From contig NZ_JAANCO010000001.1 of NCBI RefSeq assembly GCF_011326725.1, forward strand, positions 1,364,001 to 1,428,000: 64,000 bases of DNA, written 5' to 3'. The position numbers and the translations under genes are program-made. Positions within the stretch are counted from its first letter, which is position 1, and each line of letters begins with the position of its first letter. The stretch is from Microbacterium excoecariae. GTDB taxonomy: Bacteria; Actinomycetota; Actinomycetes; Actinomycetales; Microbacteriaceae. The notes under the pieces were generated by a model. That model was not told where the DNA came from. It did not search any database and saw nothing but the letters and a program-made list of their open reading frames with translations. Shown in pieces: positions 41,289 through 50,437 of the stretch.

Positions 41289-42118
41289 CGTTCCCGGCCC
41301 CCGCGCACGCCGCCCGCCCCGCGCCCGCGCGGGCGTTTGTGCCGCGGTTCGTCTACGTCCCCGCGGCGGTCGCCCTCGTGTTCCTCGTTCTGCCGCTGGT
41401 CGCTCTCGTCGCGCGGGCGAACTGGGCGACGTTCGTGCCCGACGTGACCACGCCGGCCGCCGTCGACGCGCTCGCCCTCTCGCTCGGCACGGCGGTCGTC
41501 GCGACGGGGATCTGCGTGATCGTGGGCGTGCCGCTCGCCCTCGGCATCGCCCGCGCGCCCCGCGCGCTCGCCGCGGTGCTGCGCGTCGTGGTGACGGTTC
41601 CCCTCGTGTTGCCGCCCATGGTCGGCGGCGTCGCCCTCCTGTTTCTGTTCGGCGCGTCGAGCCCCGTGGGCGCCTGGCTCGACGCCCGCGGGCTCGGTCT
41701 TCCGTTCACCACCGTGGCCGTCGTCCTCGCCCAGATCTTCGTCGCCCTGCCGTTCCTCGTGCTCTCCGTCGAGGGGGCCCTGCGCACCGCCGGCACCGAT
41801 TTCGAGCGCACGGCGGCGGCGCTCGGCGCCGGGCGATTCACGACGCTGCGCCGGGTGACCCTCCCTCTGGCCGCGGACGGGATCGTCGCGGGAACGATCC
41901 TCTGCTTCGCCCGAGCGATCGGCGAGTTCGGTGCGACCGCGCTGTTCGCCGGCAACGCACCGGGCGTGACACAGACGATGCCGCTCGCGATCTACACGGC
42001 CTTCAACGGATCCGGCGTGGGCCAGGGCCCGGCGGTCGCCCTCGCGCTTGTGCTGCTCGCGACCGTCCTCGTCGTCCTCCTCCTCGTACGGGCCTGGCGC
42101 CCCGGGGGTGCGCGATGA
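41285..42118 (+). CDS. modB: Molybdate ABC transporter permease ModB
   Basis: 277 aa, GTG start. Five to six membrane helices; LVLPPMVGGVALLFLFG and the permease EAA motif region ERTAAALGAGRFTTLRRVTLPLAADGIVAGTILCFARAIGEFGATALFAGN, a strong ModB/CysT match. It docks ModC via the EAA loop. Overlaps both neighbours by 4 bp. Confidence 0.9.
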   Translation: MTFPAPAHAARPAPARAFVPRFVYVPAAVALVFLVLPLVALVARANWATFVPDVTTPAAVDALALSLGTAVVATGICVIVGVPLALGIARAPRALAAVLRVVVTVPLVLPPMVGGVALLFLFGASSPVGAWLDARGLGLPFTTVAVVLAQIFVALPFLVLSVEGALRTAGTDFERTAAALGAGRFTTLRRVTLPLAADGIVAGTILCFARAIGEFGATALFAGNAPGVTQTMPLAIYTAFNGSGVGQGPAVALALVLLATVLVVLLLVRAWRPGGAR

Positions 42119-43254
42119 CGCGGAGATCGGGCGCGACGGCGCTGTCCGGGCGGGTGGTCGTCGACCGGGGCCGCGGGTTCCGGCTCGACGTATCGCTCGA
42201 GGTGCCGAGCGGCGAGGTCGTCGCCGTGATGGGCCCCAGCGGGGCCGGCAAGTCGACGCTGCTCGCGGCCCTGTCGGGCGACCAGCGCCTGACGGACGGT
42301 CAGGTGACGATCGGCGCGCACCGCATCACCCGCCGCCGCGCGGCGGATCCCCGCCGGGGCGGCGTGGTGCTGCTCCGACAGAATCCGCTGCTCTTCCCGC
42401 ACCTGTCCGTGCGGGAGAACGTCGCGTTCGGCCTCAGGGCGCACGGCGCGCCGCGCACCCGCGCGCTGGCCGAGGCCGACGAGTGGCTCTGGCGCGTCGG
42501 GCTCTCCGGATCCGGGGATCACCGACCGCGCGAGCTGTCGGGCGGCCAGCAGCAGCGCGTGGCCCTCGCCCGCGCCCTCGCGACCTCGCCGCGCCTGCTC
42601 CTCCTCGACGAGCCGCTCACCTCGCTCGATCCCGAGACCGCGAGCGACATCCGCGCGCTCCTGCGCGAGCAGCTCGCCGCCACGCTCACGACGACGCTCC
42701 TCGTCACGCACGACGCGTTCGACGCCGCCGCGCTCGCGGACCGGCTGATCGTTATCGAGAACGGCGAGGTGACCCAGCGCGGCGCGGTGCGCGAGGTGCT
42801 CGCGAGCCCCGCGACGCGCTTCGTGGCGGCGGCGGCCGGGCTGAACCGCTTGCGGGGCACCGCGCGCGCGGGCGCCTGGGAGGGCACGGCCTTCGGCGAA
42901 CCCCTCCGGATCGCCGGCGACGCCCGCGGCGCGGCGCTCGCCGACGGGGACGAGATCGACGCCGTGTTCCGGCCGGCGGACGCGCAGGTGGCCCCGGCCC
43001 CGGAGGAGACGTGGACGGGCGCGCTCCGCGTCGCGCGCGGCCTTCCGGATCCTGGCGGGCCGTGGCTCGCCCGCGTTCGGCGCCTGGACCCGGCGCCCGG
43101 CGGCGCCCGCGTGCACGTCGCGGAGCCCGAGATGACGATCGACGTGTCGTCCGCGCTCGTCGCGGCCATGCGCCTTGCTCCCGGGGATCCGGTGCGGGTG
43201 TCGGTCCCGTCGGAACACGTGCGGCTCGTGCCGGTCGCGAGGCGAACCTCATGA
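42115..43254 (+). CDS. modC: Molybdate ABC transporter ATP-binding protein ModC
   Basis: 379 aa. Walker A GPSGAGKSTLL (residues ~41-51), Q-loop region VLLRQNPLLFPHLSVRENV, signature LSGGQQQRVALARAL, Walker B LLLLDEPLTSLD, switch His in VTHDAFDA. The C-terminal ~120 residues form a regulatory TOBE-like domain (VDVSSALVAAMRLAPGDPVRVSVPSEHVRLV) that may bind molybdate. Coupled to modB and moaA by 4-bp overlaps. Confidence 0.9.
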   Translation: MTRRSGATALSGRVVVDRGRGFRLDVSLEVPSGEVVAVMGPSGAGKSTLLAALSGDQRLTDGQVTIGAHRITRRRAADPRRGGVVLLRQNPLLFPHLSVRENVAFGLRAHGAPRTRALAEADEWLWRVGLSGSGDHRPRELSGGQQQRVALARALATSPRLLLLDEPLTSLDPETASDIRALLREQLAATLTTTLLVTHDAFDAAALADRLIVIENGEVTQRGAVREVLASPATRFVAAAAGLNRLRGTARAGAWEGTAFGEPLRIAGDARGAALADGDEIDAVFRPADAQVAPAPEETWTGALRVARGLPDPGGPWLARVRRLDPAPGGARVHVAEPEMTIDVSSALVAAMRLAPGDPVRVSVPSEHVRLVPVARRTS

Positions 43255-44309
43255 GCGCCGTCCCCGTGCGCCTCGCGGGCGCGCCGCCCCGGGAGACCGG
43301 AGAGGCCCCGACGTCGGGCCCCCTCGTCGACCGGTTCGGACGCGTGCACCGCGACCTGCGGGTGTCGCTCACCGACCGCTGCTCCCTTCGGTGCACGTAC
43401 TGCATGCCGGAGCAGGGGAACGAGTGGCTCGCGAAGCAGAGCATCCTCGATCGGGACGAGATCGTGCGGATCGCGCGCATCGCCGCCGACCACGGCATCA
43501 CGACGTTCCGGTTGACCGGCGGCGAGCCGCTGCTGCGCCGCGACATCGTCGCCGTCGTCGAGGAGATCGCGCGCATCGAGGGGCCGGAGGGCCCCGTGCG
43601 AGTGGCGATGACGACGAACGGCATCGGGCTGGACCGCGTCCTGCCCGCGCTCGTCGACGCGGGGCTTACGCGCCTCAACATCTCGATCGACACGATCCGC
43701 GCCGACCGCTTCCGCGACCTCACCCGCCGCGACCGCCTGGACGACGTGTTCGCGGGCATCCGCGCGGCGGCGGCGTCGCCGCTGCGCCCCCTCAAGCTCA
43801 ACGCGGTCGCGATGCGCGGGGTCAACGACGACGAGCTCGTCGACCTCGTGCAGTTCGCGCTGGACCACGATGCCGAGATGCGCTTCATCGAGCAGATGCC
43901 CCTCGACGCCAGCCACACCTGGGATCGCTCGCAGATGGTCACGCGCGAGGAGATCCTCGCCGCGCTCTCGGAGCGCTGGTCGCTGACCCCCGTACCGGGG
44001 CGCGGCGGGGCTCCCGCGGAATCCTGGCGGCTCGACGGATCCGGTCGCACGGTCGGCGTGATCGCCTCCGTGACCGCGCCGTTCTGCGGGGACTGCGATC
44101 GCCTCCGGCTCACGGCCGACGGGCAGCTGCGCAACTGCCTCTTCTCGCACCGCGAGTTCGACCTCGTACCGGTGCTGCGCGGCGGCGGCAGCGACGCCGA
44201 CATCGAGCGCGTCCTGCGCGCGTGCATCTGGAAGAAGCTGCCCGGGCACGCGATCAACGACCCGGGCTTCCTGCAGCCGGGCCGGGGCATGAACGCGATC
44301 GGCGGCTGA
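43251..44309 (+). CDS. moaA: GTP 3',8-cyclase MoaA (radical SAM)
   Basis: 352 aa. Radical-SAM cluster CSLRCTYCMPEQG (residues ~44-56), RLTGGEPLLRRDI (~82-94), LNISIDTIRADRF, a second [4Fe-4S] site with CGDCDRLRLTADGQLRNCLFS near the C-terminus, and final GRGMNAIGG with the Gly-Gly tail. All features of an active MoaA. It starts molybdopterin synthesis from GTP. It overlaps modC, so molybdate uptake and cofactor synthesis are one transcript. Confidence 0.93.
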   Translation: MSAVPVRLAGAPPRETGEAPTSGPLVDRFGRVHRDLRVSLTDRCSLRCTYCMPEQGNEWLAKQSILDRDEIVRIARIAADHGITTFRLTGGEPLLRRDIVAVVEEIARIEGPEGPVRVAMTTNGIGLDRVLPALVDAGLTRLNISIDTIRADRFRDLTRRDRLDDVFAGIRAAAASPLRPLKLNAVAMRGVNDDELVDLVQFALDHDAEMRFIEQMPLDASHTWDRSQMVTREEILAALSERWSLTPVPGRGGAPAESWRLDGSGRTVGVIASVTAPFCGDCDRLRLTADGQLRNCLFSHREFDLVPVLRGGGSDADIERVLRACIWKKLPGHAINDPGFLQPGRGMNAIGG

Positions 44310-44316
44310 GCGGGCG

Positions 44317-44997
44317 TCAGAGCAGGAGGCAGCCCGCGCGGTAGCGCTCCGCGACGATCTCCGCGACGCGCGGGTCGTCGCCCAGCGGGGCGGTGGTGGC
44401 GTCGGCGCCCGCGCCCGCCACGAGGCGCGCGAAGTGGCCGGGCGCGAGGACGTAGCTCGCGACGATAACGCGGCCCGCGCCCGCGCGGCGCGCGTCGGCG
44501 ACGGCCTCGGCGACCTTCGGGGTCGCGCCGTAGGCGTAGCCGACCCCGACGGGCCGCCCGAGGCGTTCGGTCAGCGCGTCGCGCACGCGCTCGACGCTCT
44601 CGGCGGCCTCGGGCCGCGACGAGCCGGACGCCGCGAGGACGACCGCGTCGCCCGGCGCGGGGCGGAGCGCCGCGACGCGCTCGGCGAGGATGTCGGCGAG
44701 CAGCGGGTGGGGGCCGAGCGTGTCGGTCGCGACGACGCCGGGCCGGGAGCGCGCGGCCCGGCCGATGTCGACGGAGGTGTGGAAGCCGGGCGAGAGGAGC
44801 AGTGGCACGACGACGGCGTCGCCCGGCGTCGCCGCGACCACCTCGTCGACCTGCGGGTGCTGCACGTCCACGTAGGTCTCGCGCACCGGGACGTCCCCGA
44901 TCGCGCGCGCGGCGGCGGCGACGAGGCGCGAGATCGTGCTCCGGCCCTCGGGGGAGTCCGTGCCGTGCGAGCAGCAGATCAGGGCGGGGGCGCTCAT
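44317..44997 (-). CDS. Sirohydrochlorin ferrochelatase-like CbiX protein
   Basis: 226 aa, two CbiX/SirB halves. First half CCSHGTDSPEGRSTI with the metal-binding His and YVDVQHPQVDEVV, then VVPLLLSPGFHTSVDI (second His); second half VVLAASGSSRPEAAESV and YVLAPGHFARLV. It probably inserts Fe2+ into sirohydrochlorin, the last step to siroheme for NirB. Last gene of the nir operon, convergent with moaA (7 bp between stops). Confidence 0.82.
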   Translation of the reverse strand: MSAPALICCSHGTDSPEGRSTISRLVAAAARAIGDVPVRETYVDVQHPQVDEVVAATPGDAVVVPLLLSPGFHTSVDIGRAARSRPGVVATDTLGPHPLLADILAERVAALRPAPGDAVVLAASGSSRPEAAESVERVRDALTERLGRPVGVGYAYGATPKVAEAVADARRAGAGRVIVASYVLAPGHFARLVAGAGADATTAPLGDDPRVAEIVAERYRAGCLLL

Positions 44998-46127
44998 GCG
45001 AGATCCTCGACCTCGAGGCGGTATCCGCGCTTGACCACCGTGCGGACGAGGTCGGCGAACTCCAGTCCCTCCCGGAGACGCGCGATGGCCATCTCGACGG
45101 CGTGCGTGCTGCGGCTGGATCGCGGCAAATGCGCGAGGAGCTGCTCCCGCGAGACCACGGCGCCGCCCGCGTCGAAGAGCGCGCCGAGGACCGCCACGCT
45201 CGTGGGGGACAGGGGGAGGAACCGCCCCGCGAGGACCGCGCCCGCGCTGCGCATCTCAAGGCGCCCGCGCGGCGTGTCGTGGCCGGGCGCGCTGCCGCCG
45301 CCGAAGTGGGTCACGACCCCGCGCACGAGCGAGCCGAGGCGCCCGCGATCGGCGACGATCGCGGGGATCCCGCGCGCCACCAGGGGCTGCACGGTCACGG
45401 GGCCGACGGCCGCCATGACGACGCGTCCTCGGTCGGCCAGCGTGCGCAGGTCATCGAGGACGCCGGCGCGCTCGGCGTCGCGCAGCCACTCGCTCGCGCC
45501 GGGCGCCGAGGTGAACAGGACGGCGTCGACCTCGCCCGCCGCGGTCTGGAGGACAGACTGGCGCACGACGGCCGGATCCGCGGGCGGGCCCCAGCGGTAC
45601 ACCGTCACGCTCGCGACGTCCGCCCCGTGGGCCCGGAACATGTCGTCGAGCCCGTCCGCGCCGGATCCGTGGTGTTGCACCGCGACGCGGCGACCGGCGA
45701 GCCCCTCGGCGACGAGGTACTCGCCGAGCTCGCGCGCGGTCTCGGAGTCGGCGACCCAGTCCGCCTCGAAGCCTGCCTGCTGAATCGCGCCGCGGGCCTT
45801 GGGGCCGCGCGCGACGATCTGCGCCCCGCGAAAGGCCTCCTCGAGCTCGTCGGCGATGCCGGCCTCGTGCGCGGCCTCGATCCAGCCGCGGAAGCCGACG
45901 CCCGTCGTCGCGACGACGATGTCGGGTGGGTGGGCGATAAGGTCGCGGGTTACCGAGAGGAGCGCCTCGTCGTCCACGTGCGGAACGATCGTCAGCGCGG
46001 GAGCCTGGCGCACGGTCGCGCCGTGGCGTTCGAGCGCGGCGCGGAGCTCGGCCGCGCGCCGATCGACGGCGATGACGATCGTGCACCCGTCCAGCGCGGC
46101 GGACAGCGGGGGGCGGTCGCCGCTCAT
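44994..46127 (-). CDS. nnaR: HemD-winged helix regulator (NnaR type)
   Basis: 377 aa. N-terminal ~255 residues are a uroporphyrinogen-III synthase fold (GCTIVIAVDRRAAELRAALERHGATV, ATTGVGFRGWIEAA, RVAVQHHGSGADGLDDMFRAHGA, FTSAPGASEWLRDA). The C-terminal ~95 residues are an OmpR-like winged helix (LSPTSVAVLGALFDAGGAVVSREQLLAHLPR...HAVEMAIARLREGLEF...VVKRGYRLEVEDL). In Streptomyces this architecture is NnaR, a coactivator of nitrate/nitrite genes with GlnR. It could also keep enzymatic activity for siroheme. Gene overlaps on both sides place it inside the nir operon. Confidence 0.82.
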   Translation of the reverse strand: MSGDRPPLSAALDGCTIVIAVDRRAAELRAALERHGATVRQAPALTIVPHVDDEALLSVTRDLIAHPPDIVVATTGVGFRGWIEAAHEAGIADELEEAFRGAQIVARGPKARGAIQQAGFEADWVADSETARELGEYLVAEGLAGRRVAVQHHGSGADGLDDMFRAHGADVASVTVYRWGPPADPAVVRQSVLQTAAGEVDAVLFTSAPGASEWLRDAERAGVLDDLRTLADRGRVVMAAVGPVTVQPLVARGIPAIVADRGRLGSLVRGVVTHFGGGSAPGHDTPRGRLEMRSAGAVLAGRFLPLSPTSVAVLGALFDAGGAVVSREQLLAHLPRSSRSTHAVEMAIARLREGLEFADLVRTVVKRGYRLEVEDLA

Positions 46128-47365
46128 TCGGCCTCGCGCCCGGTGGCCGCGCCCACGGCGGGCGCGGGGAGGAGGAGGCCCTCGCGCGCGACCTCCCCGA
46201 CGACGATGACCGCGGGGTTATGCACGTCGGCCTCGGCGGCGGCCCGCCGCGCCGTCGCGAGGGTGGCGCGTGTCGTGCGCTGGGCGGGCGTGTGGCCGCT
46301 CTCGACGAAGGCGACGGGGAGGTCCTCGCGGATGCCCGCCGCGAGGGCGGCCTCCGCGAACTCGCCGAACGCCGCCACGCCCATGAGGATGACGGTCGTC
46401 ACGGACGTATCCGCGAGCGCGGCGAGCGTCGTGGCGGTCGCGCCGGCGGGGCCGTTGACGAGGTGCACGCTCCCGGCGACGCCGCGGTGCGTGACGGGGA
46501 TCCCGGCGGCCTGCGGAACCGCGACGGCGCTCGTGACGCCCGGCACGACCTCGACGGGGACGCCGGCGGCGAGGCACGCCGTGACCTCCTCGCCCCCGCG
46601 CCCGTACACGAAGGGGTCGCCACCCTTGAGCCGCACGACGCGTCGGCCCGCGCGGGCGTGCCGGACGAGGATCGCGTTGATCTCATCCTGCGGGACGGGA
46701 TGATGTCCCGGCGCCTTGCCGACGTGCACGATCTCGACGTCGGGATCGAGCTCGTCGAGCACCGCCGTCGCGCCCAGCCGGTCGGCGACGACGACGTCCG
46801 CCTCGGCGAGCAGCCGTCGCCCGCGCAGCGTCAGCAGGTCGACGGGCCCGGGGCCGCCGCCGACGAGGGCGACCTGGCCCGCGGCCGTCTCGCGCACGCG
46901 GCGCAGCGGCGCGGCTCCCTCGTCCAGGAGCCCGCGGATGGCGGCCGCGACCCGGGCCGTACGCCGCGGGTCGACGCCCGCGTCGCTCGTGACGCCGACG
47001 ACGACGTCCCCGGCTCGCACCTCGGCGGTCATGCGCGCGGACCCGTGCGCGCCGTCGGAGGCGTTGACGCAGAGGATGCGGCGGGCCTCGCACCACGCGG
47101 ACACCTCGCGGTCGACCCGGTCGTCGCCCGTCGCGGTATGCACGAGCCAGGCGGCCTCGAGGTCGGAGGGGCGGACCGGCCGCGCGCGCCACTCGAGCCC
47201 GTGGTCGGCCACGAGCTGCGCCGTCTCGGGCGCGAGGGCGGGCGCGACGACGCGCACGACGGCGCCGTCGGCGTGAAGGCGGCGCAGACGCCGGGCGGTC
47301 ACGGATCCGCCCCCGACGAGCACGACCGGGCGGCCCTCGAGGGAAATCCCGAGCATCGTCGTCAT
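46124..47365 (-). CDS. cysG: Siroheme synthase: precorrin-2 dehydrogenase/uroporphyrin-III C-methyltransferase fusion
   Basis: 413 aa. N-terminal ~155 residues are a CysG-B-like Rossmann domain (VVLVGGGSVTARRLRRLHADGAVVRVV, CVNASDGAHGSA). The SUMT domain follows: VALVGGGPGPVDLLTLRGRRLLAEADVVVADRL, GKAPGHHPVPQDEIN, RLKGGDPFVYGRGGEEV, VPVEVVPGVTSAVAVPQAAGIPVTHRG. It makes sirohydrochlorin from uroporphyrinogen III for the nitrite reductase. It follows nirD by 1 bp. Confidence 0.87.
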   Translation of the reverse strand: MTTMLGISLEGRPVVLVGGGSVTARRLRRLHADGAVVRVVAPALAPETAQLVADHGLEWRARPVRPSDLEAAWLVHTATGDDRVDREVSAWCEARRILCVNASDGAHGSARMTAEVRAGDVVVGVTSDAGVDPRRTARVAAAIRGLLDEGAAPLRRVRETAAGQVALVGGGPGPVDLLTLRGRRLLAEADVVVADRLGATAVLDELDPDVEIVHVGKAPGHHPVPQDEINAILVRHARAGRRVVRLKGGDPFVYGRGGEEVTACLAAGVPVEVVPGVTSAVAVPQAAGIPVTHRGVAGSVHLVNGPAGATATTLAALADTSVTTVILMGVAAFGEFAEAALAAGIREDLPVAFVESGHTPAQRTTRATLATARRAAAEADVHNPAVIVVGEVAREGLLLPAPAVGAATGREAE

Positions 47366-47366
47366 G

Positions 47367-47738
47367 TCAGTCGTCCTTCCAGCGGATCATGACCTCGCCG
47401 TCGTCGACCGCGACGGGGTAGGCGGGGATCGGCCGATCGTCCTTGCCCTGCGCCTCGACGACGGCTCCCGTGCGCAGATCCCAGGCCTGTTTGTGCAGGG
47501 GCGATGCGATCGTGGGCGCCTCGCTGCCGTCGACGAGCAGCTTGGAGCCGACGATACCCCGCGACAGCACGTGCGCGTCGCCGTAGGGGTCATAGTTCGA
47601 CACAGCCCGCACCGTGCCGTCGGCGAGTCGGAACAGCGCCACCTGGACGCCGCCGAGGAGCGCGGCCCGCCCGCGCTCGACGTCGAGGTCGGCGAGGCGG
47701 CACACGCGCACCCAGCGCGCCGTCGATGTGGCGGTCAT
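47367..47738 (-). CDS. nirD: Nitrite reductase small subunit NirD
   Basis: 123 aa Rieske-like fold: WVRVCRLADLDVERGRAALLGGVQVALFRLADGTVRAVSNYDPYGDAHVLSRGIVG, then SPLHKQAWDLRTGAVVE. The Cys ligands of true Rieske proteins are missing, as is usual for NirD. It partners NirB in NADH-dependent nitrite reduction. ATG overlaps the nirB stop by 4 bp. Confidence 0.9.
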   Translation of the reverse strand: MTATSTARWVRVCRLADLDVERGRAALLGGVQVALFRLADGTVRAVSNYDPYGDAHVLSRGIVGSKLLVDGSEAPTIASPLHKQAWDLRTGAVVEAQGKDDRPIPAYPVAVDDGEVMIRWKDD

Positions 47739-50311
47739 CGCCGCACCTCCAGGGTCGTGCCGGCGATGAGGACGGATCCGGCGTCGCGCTCGGCGCGCGA
47801 GGCGGGTCGCGCCTGGCCCCGCTCCGAGACGTAGGCGAGGGACGGATCCGGGGTGTCCGGGGCGTTGACGAAGGAGTGGAAGCGTCGCAGCTTGTCCGGG
47901 TCCTTCAGCGTGGCGGCCCACTCGTCCTCGTAGTCCTCGACGTGGCGCGCCATGGCCCGGTCGAGATCGTCGCATATCCCCAGCGCGTCGTCGAAGATCA
48001 CCTCGCGTAGGCCCGCGATCCCGCCGTCCAGATCCGCGAACCACGGCGCCGTGCGCTGCAGGCGGTCGGCGGTGCGGATGTAGTACATGAAGAACCGGTC
48101 GATCGCGCGGATCAGCCCGTCGTCGTCGAGCCCCTCGGCGAGCAGCTCGGCGTGCCGCGGCGTGAAGCCGCCGTTGCCGCCGACGTACATGTTCCACCCG
48201 TTCTCGGTGGCGATGACCCCGACGTCCTTGCCCCGCGCCTCGGCGCACTCGCGGGCGCAGCCGGACACCCCGAGCTTGAGCTTGTGGGGCGAACGCAGGC
48301 CGCGGTAGCGCAGCTCGAGGCGGACGGCCATCCCGACGGCGTCCTGCACCCCGTACCGGCACCAGGTGGATCCGACGCACGACTTCACCGTGCGCAGCGA
48401 CTTCCCGTAGGCCTGCCCGGACTCGAATCCGGCGTCGACGAGGCGGCCCCAGATGAGCGGGAGCTGCTCGAGCCGCGCGCCGAACATGTCGATGCGCTGA
48501 CCGCCCGTCAGCTTGGTGTAGAGCCCGAACTCTCGCGCGACCTCCCCGATGACGATGAGCCCCTCCGGGGTCACCTCGCCGCCGGGCATCCGCGGGACGA
48601 CCGAGTAGGAGCCGTCCTTCTGCATGTTCGCCATGACGTGATCGTTCGTGTCCTGCAGCGTCGCGTTCTCGCCGTCCAGGACGTGGCGGCTGACGAAGCT
48701 CGCGAGGATGCTCGCCACGGTCGGCTTGCACACGTCGCACCCGCGCCCCCGGCCGAACCGCTCGAGGATCGCCGAGAACGTGGTGAGCCCCGACACGGCG
48801 ACCGCGTCCCACAGCTGCCGGCGCGAGAAGTCGAAGTGCTCGCACATCGCCGTGCTCACGGTGCGGCCGAGCGACGTCAGCTCCGTCGACACGATTTTCC
48901 CCACCGCCACGACGCACGAGCCGCAGGTGGCGCCCGCCTTCGTGCACGCCTTGACGGCGCCCGCGTCCGCGCACCCCTCCTCGTGGACGGCCCGGCGGAT
49001 CCGCCCCGCCGTCACGGAGGAGCAGGAGCACACGATCGCGTCGTCCGGGAGTTGCGTGTCGGGCATCTCCGCGCCGCCGGCGGGCAAGACATACGCGGCC
49101 GGATCCGCCCCAAGCGCGCGTCCGACGAGCGGCCGGAGCGCGCCGTAGGCGGAGGCGTCGCCGACGAGGATCCCGCCGAGAAGCGTCGACGCGTCGTCGC
49201 TCAGCACGAGCTTCTTGTAGACGCCGCCGACGGGGTCCGTGTACACGACGTCGAGCGCGCCCGGAGTCTGGGCGAACGCGTCGCCGAAGGTGGCGACGTC
49301 GACCCCGGAGAGCTTGAGCTTGGTGGAATCGTCGAAGCCGTCGAAGGTCGCGTCGCCGCCGACCAGGCGATCCACCGCGACCTCGGCCATGGCGTATCCC
49401 GGCGCGACGAGCCCGACGCACCGCCCGCCGAAGCTCGCGACCTCCCCGACGGCGAGGATGGCCGGATCCGACGTCGCGCACGCCTCGTCGATCACGACGC
49501 CCCCGCGCGGATCGCAGGCGAGCTGCGCCTCGCGCGCCAGCACGTCGCGCGGGCGCACGCCCACGGTGAACACGACGACGTCGGCCGGCTCGTACGACCC
49601 GTCCGCGAACTCGAGCCCGGCCACGTTGCCGGATCGGTCCGGGTCGAGCCGGGTTGTGCGGGACTCGGTGCGCACCCGGATCCCCTTGTCCGCGATGAGG
49701 CGGCCCAGGACCTCGCCGCCCGAGCGATCGAGCTGCGCGGACATGAGGTGCGTGCCCGAGTGGATGACGGTGCTCTCGACCCCGAGTCCGTCGAGGGCGC
49801 CCGCGGCCTCGAGGCCGAGGAGCCCGCCGCCGACGACGCGTCCGGCGAGGGGGCGGCCCAGGTCCGCGCGACGCGCGGCGACGAACTCGCGCAGCGCGAC
49901 CAGGTCGTCGATCGTGCGATAGACGAAGCACCCCGGCAGCTCGGCGCCGTCCACGGCAGGCCGCGCGGCGAACGACCCCGTCGCGAGCACGAGCGTGTCG
50001 TACGGCACGACGTCCCGCGACGCGGTGCGGACGGTGCGGGCGGTCCGATCGATGCTCGCGACGGGGTCGCCCGCGACGAAGCGGACCCGCGGATCCGACA
50101 GCGCCGCGTCGTCCAGGGCGAGGTCCGCCTCGGTCGCCCCCGCGAAGAAGGACGTCAGGCCGACGCGGTCGTACGGGGCGCGCCCCTCCTCGCCGATGAC
50201 GGTGATCCGCGCGTCGGACGACCGCGCGAGCAGGCTCTCGACGAAACGGTGGGCGACCATGCCGGCGCCCACCACGACGATGCGGTGACCGGGCTGAATC
50301 TCGTTCCTCAT
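47735..50311 (-). CDS. nirB: NADH-dependent nitrite reductase large subunit NirB
   Basis: 858 aa from ATG 50311 (MRNEIQPGHR), with GAGGAGC about 6 nt upstream; an open frame to 50332 is less likely. Domains: FAD/NADH domain (VVVGAGMVAHRFVESL, LATGSFAARP, VGGGLLGLEAAGAL), BFD [2Fe-2S] domain (CSCSSVTAGRI with CTKAGATCGSC), ferredoxin-like half-domain, then the sulfite/nitrite reductase [4Fe-4S]-siroheme domain (CVGSTWCRYG and GCARECAEARG). It reduces nitrite to ammonium in the cytoplasm. Heads the nirB-nirD-cysG-nnaR-cbiX operon. Confidence 0.92.
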   Translation of the reverse strand: MRNEIQPGHRIVVVGAGMVAHRFVESLLARSSDARITVIGEEGRAPYDRVGLTSFFAGATEADLALDDAALSDPRVRFVAGDPVASIDRTARTVRTASRDVVPYDTLVLATGSFAARPAVDGAELPGCFVYRTIDDLVALREFVAARRADLGRPLAGRVVGGGLLGLEAAGALDGLGVESTVIHSGTHLMSAQLDRSGGEVLGRLIADKGIRVRTESRTTRLDPDRSGNVAGLEFADGSYEPADVVVFTVGVRPRDVLAREAQLACDPRGGVVIDEACATSDPAILAVGEVASFGGRCVGLVAPGYAMAEVAVDRLVGGDATFDGFDDSTKLKLSGVDVATFGDAFAQTPGALDVVYTDPVGGVYKKLVLSDDASTLLGGILVGDASAYGALRPLVGRALGADPAAYVLPAGGAEMPDTQLPDDAIVCSCSSVTAGRIRRAVHEEGCADAGAVKACTKAGATCGSCVVAVGKIVSTELTSLGRTVSTAMCEHFDFSRRQLWDAVAVSGLTTFSAILERFGRGRGCDVCKPTVASILASFVSRHVLDGENATLQDTNDHVMANMQKDGSYSVVPRMPGGEVTPEGLIVIGEVAREFGLYTKLTGGQRIDMFGARLEQLPLIWGRLVDAGFESGQAYGKSLRTVKSCVGSTWCRYGVQDAVGMAVRLELRYRGLRSPHKLKLGVSGCARECAEARGKDVGVIATENGWNMYVGGNGGFTPRHAELLAEGLDDDGLIRAIDRFFMYYIRTADRLQRTAPWFADLDGGIAGLREVIFDDALGICDDLDRAMARHVEDYEDEWAATLKDPDKLRRFHSFVNAPDTPDPSLAYVSERGQARPASRAERDAGSVLIAGTTLEVRR

Positions 50312-50324
50312 GGGGGCTCCTCGG

Positions 50325-50404
50325 GTGAACACGTCGTGCGTTCACGCTAGGGAGCGGGTGTTTCGGCCCGGGCGCCCGGGGGGTTTCCCCGGACGAACGA
50401 AACC
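50325..50404. promoter_or_regulatory. Putative regulatory region of the nir operon
   Basis: Two inverted repeats lie just upstream of nirB: GTGAAC-N9-GTTCAC (50325-50345) and GGTTTC-N11-GAAACC (50382-50404), with a perfect 14-bp GC palindrome CCCGGGCGCCCGGG between them (about 50368-50381). GAAAC-type half-sites recall GlnR boxes. Which repeat binds which factor is unknown. Confidence 0.4.
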
Positions 50405-50432
50405 CTCACAGGCCGCGCGCGGCCCCCGTGAG
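50405..50432 (-). terminator. Hairpin after map
   Basis: Stem CTCAC/GTGAG outside GGCCGC/GCGGCC with small internal mismatches, immediately after the map stop on its strand. No T run follows, so its strength is uncertain. It separates map from the downstream nir operon promoter region. Confidence 0.5.
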
Positions 50433-50437
50433 AAGAC

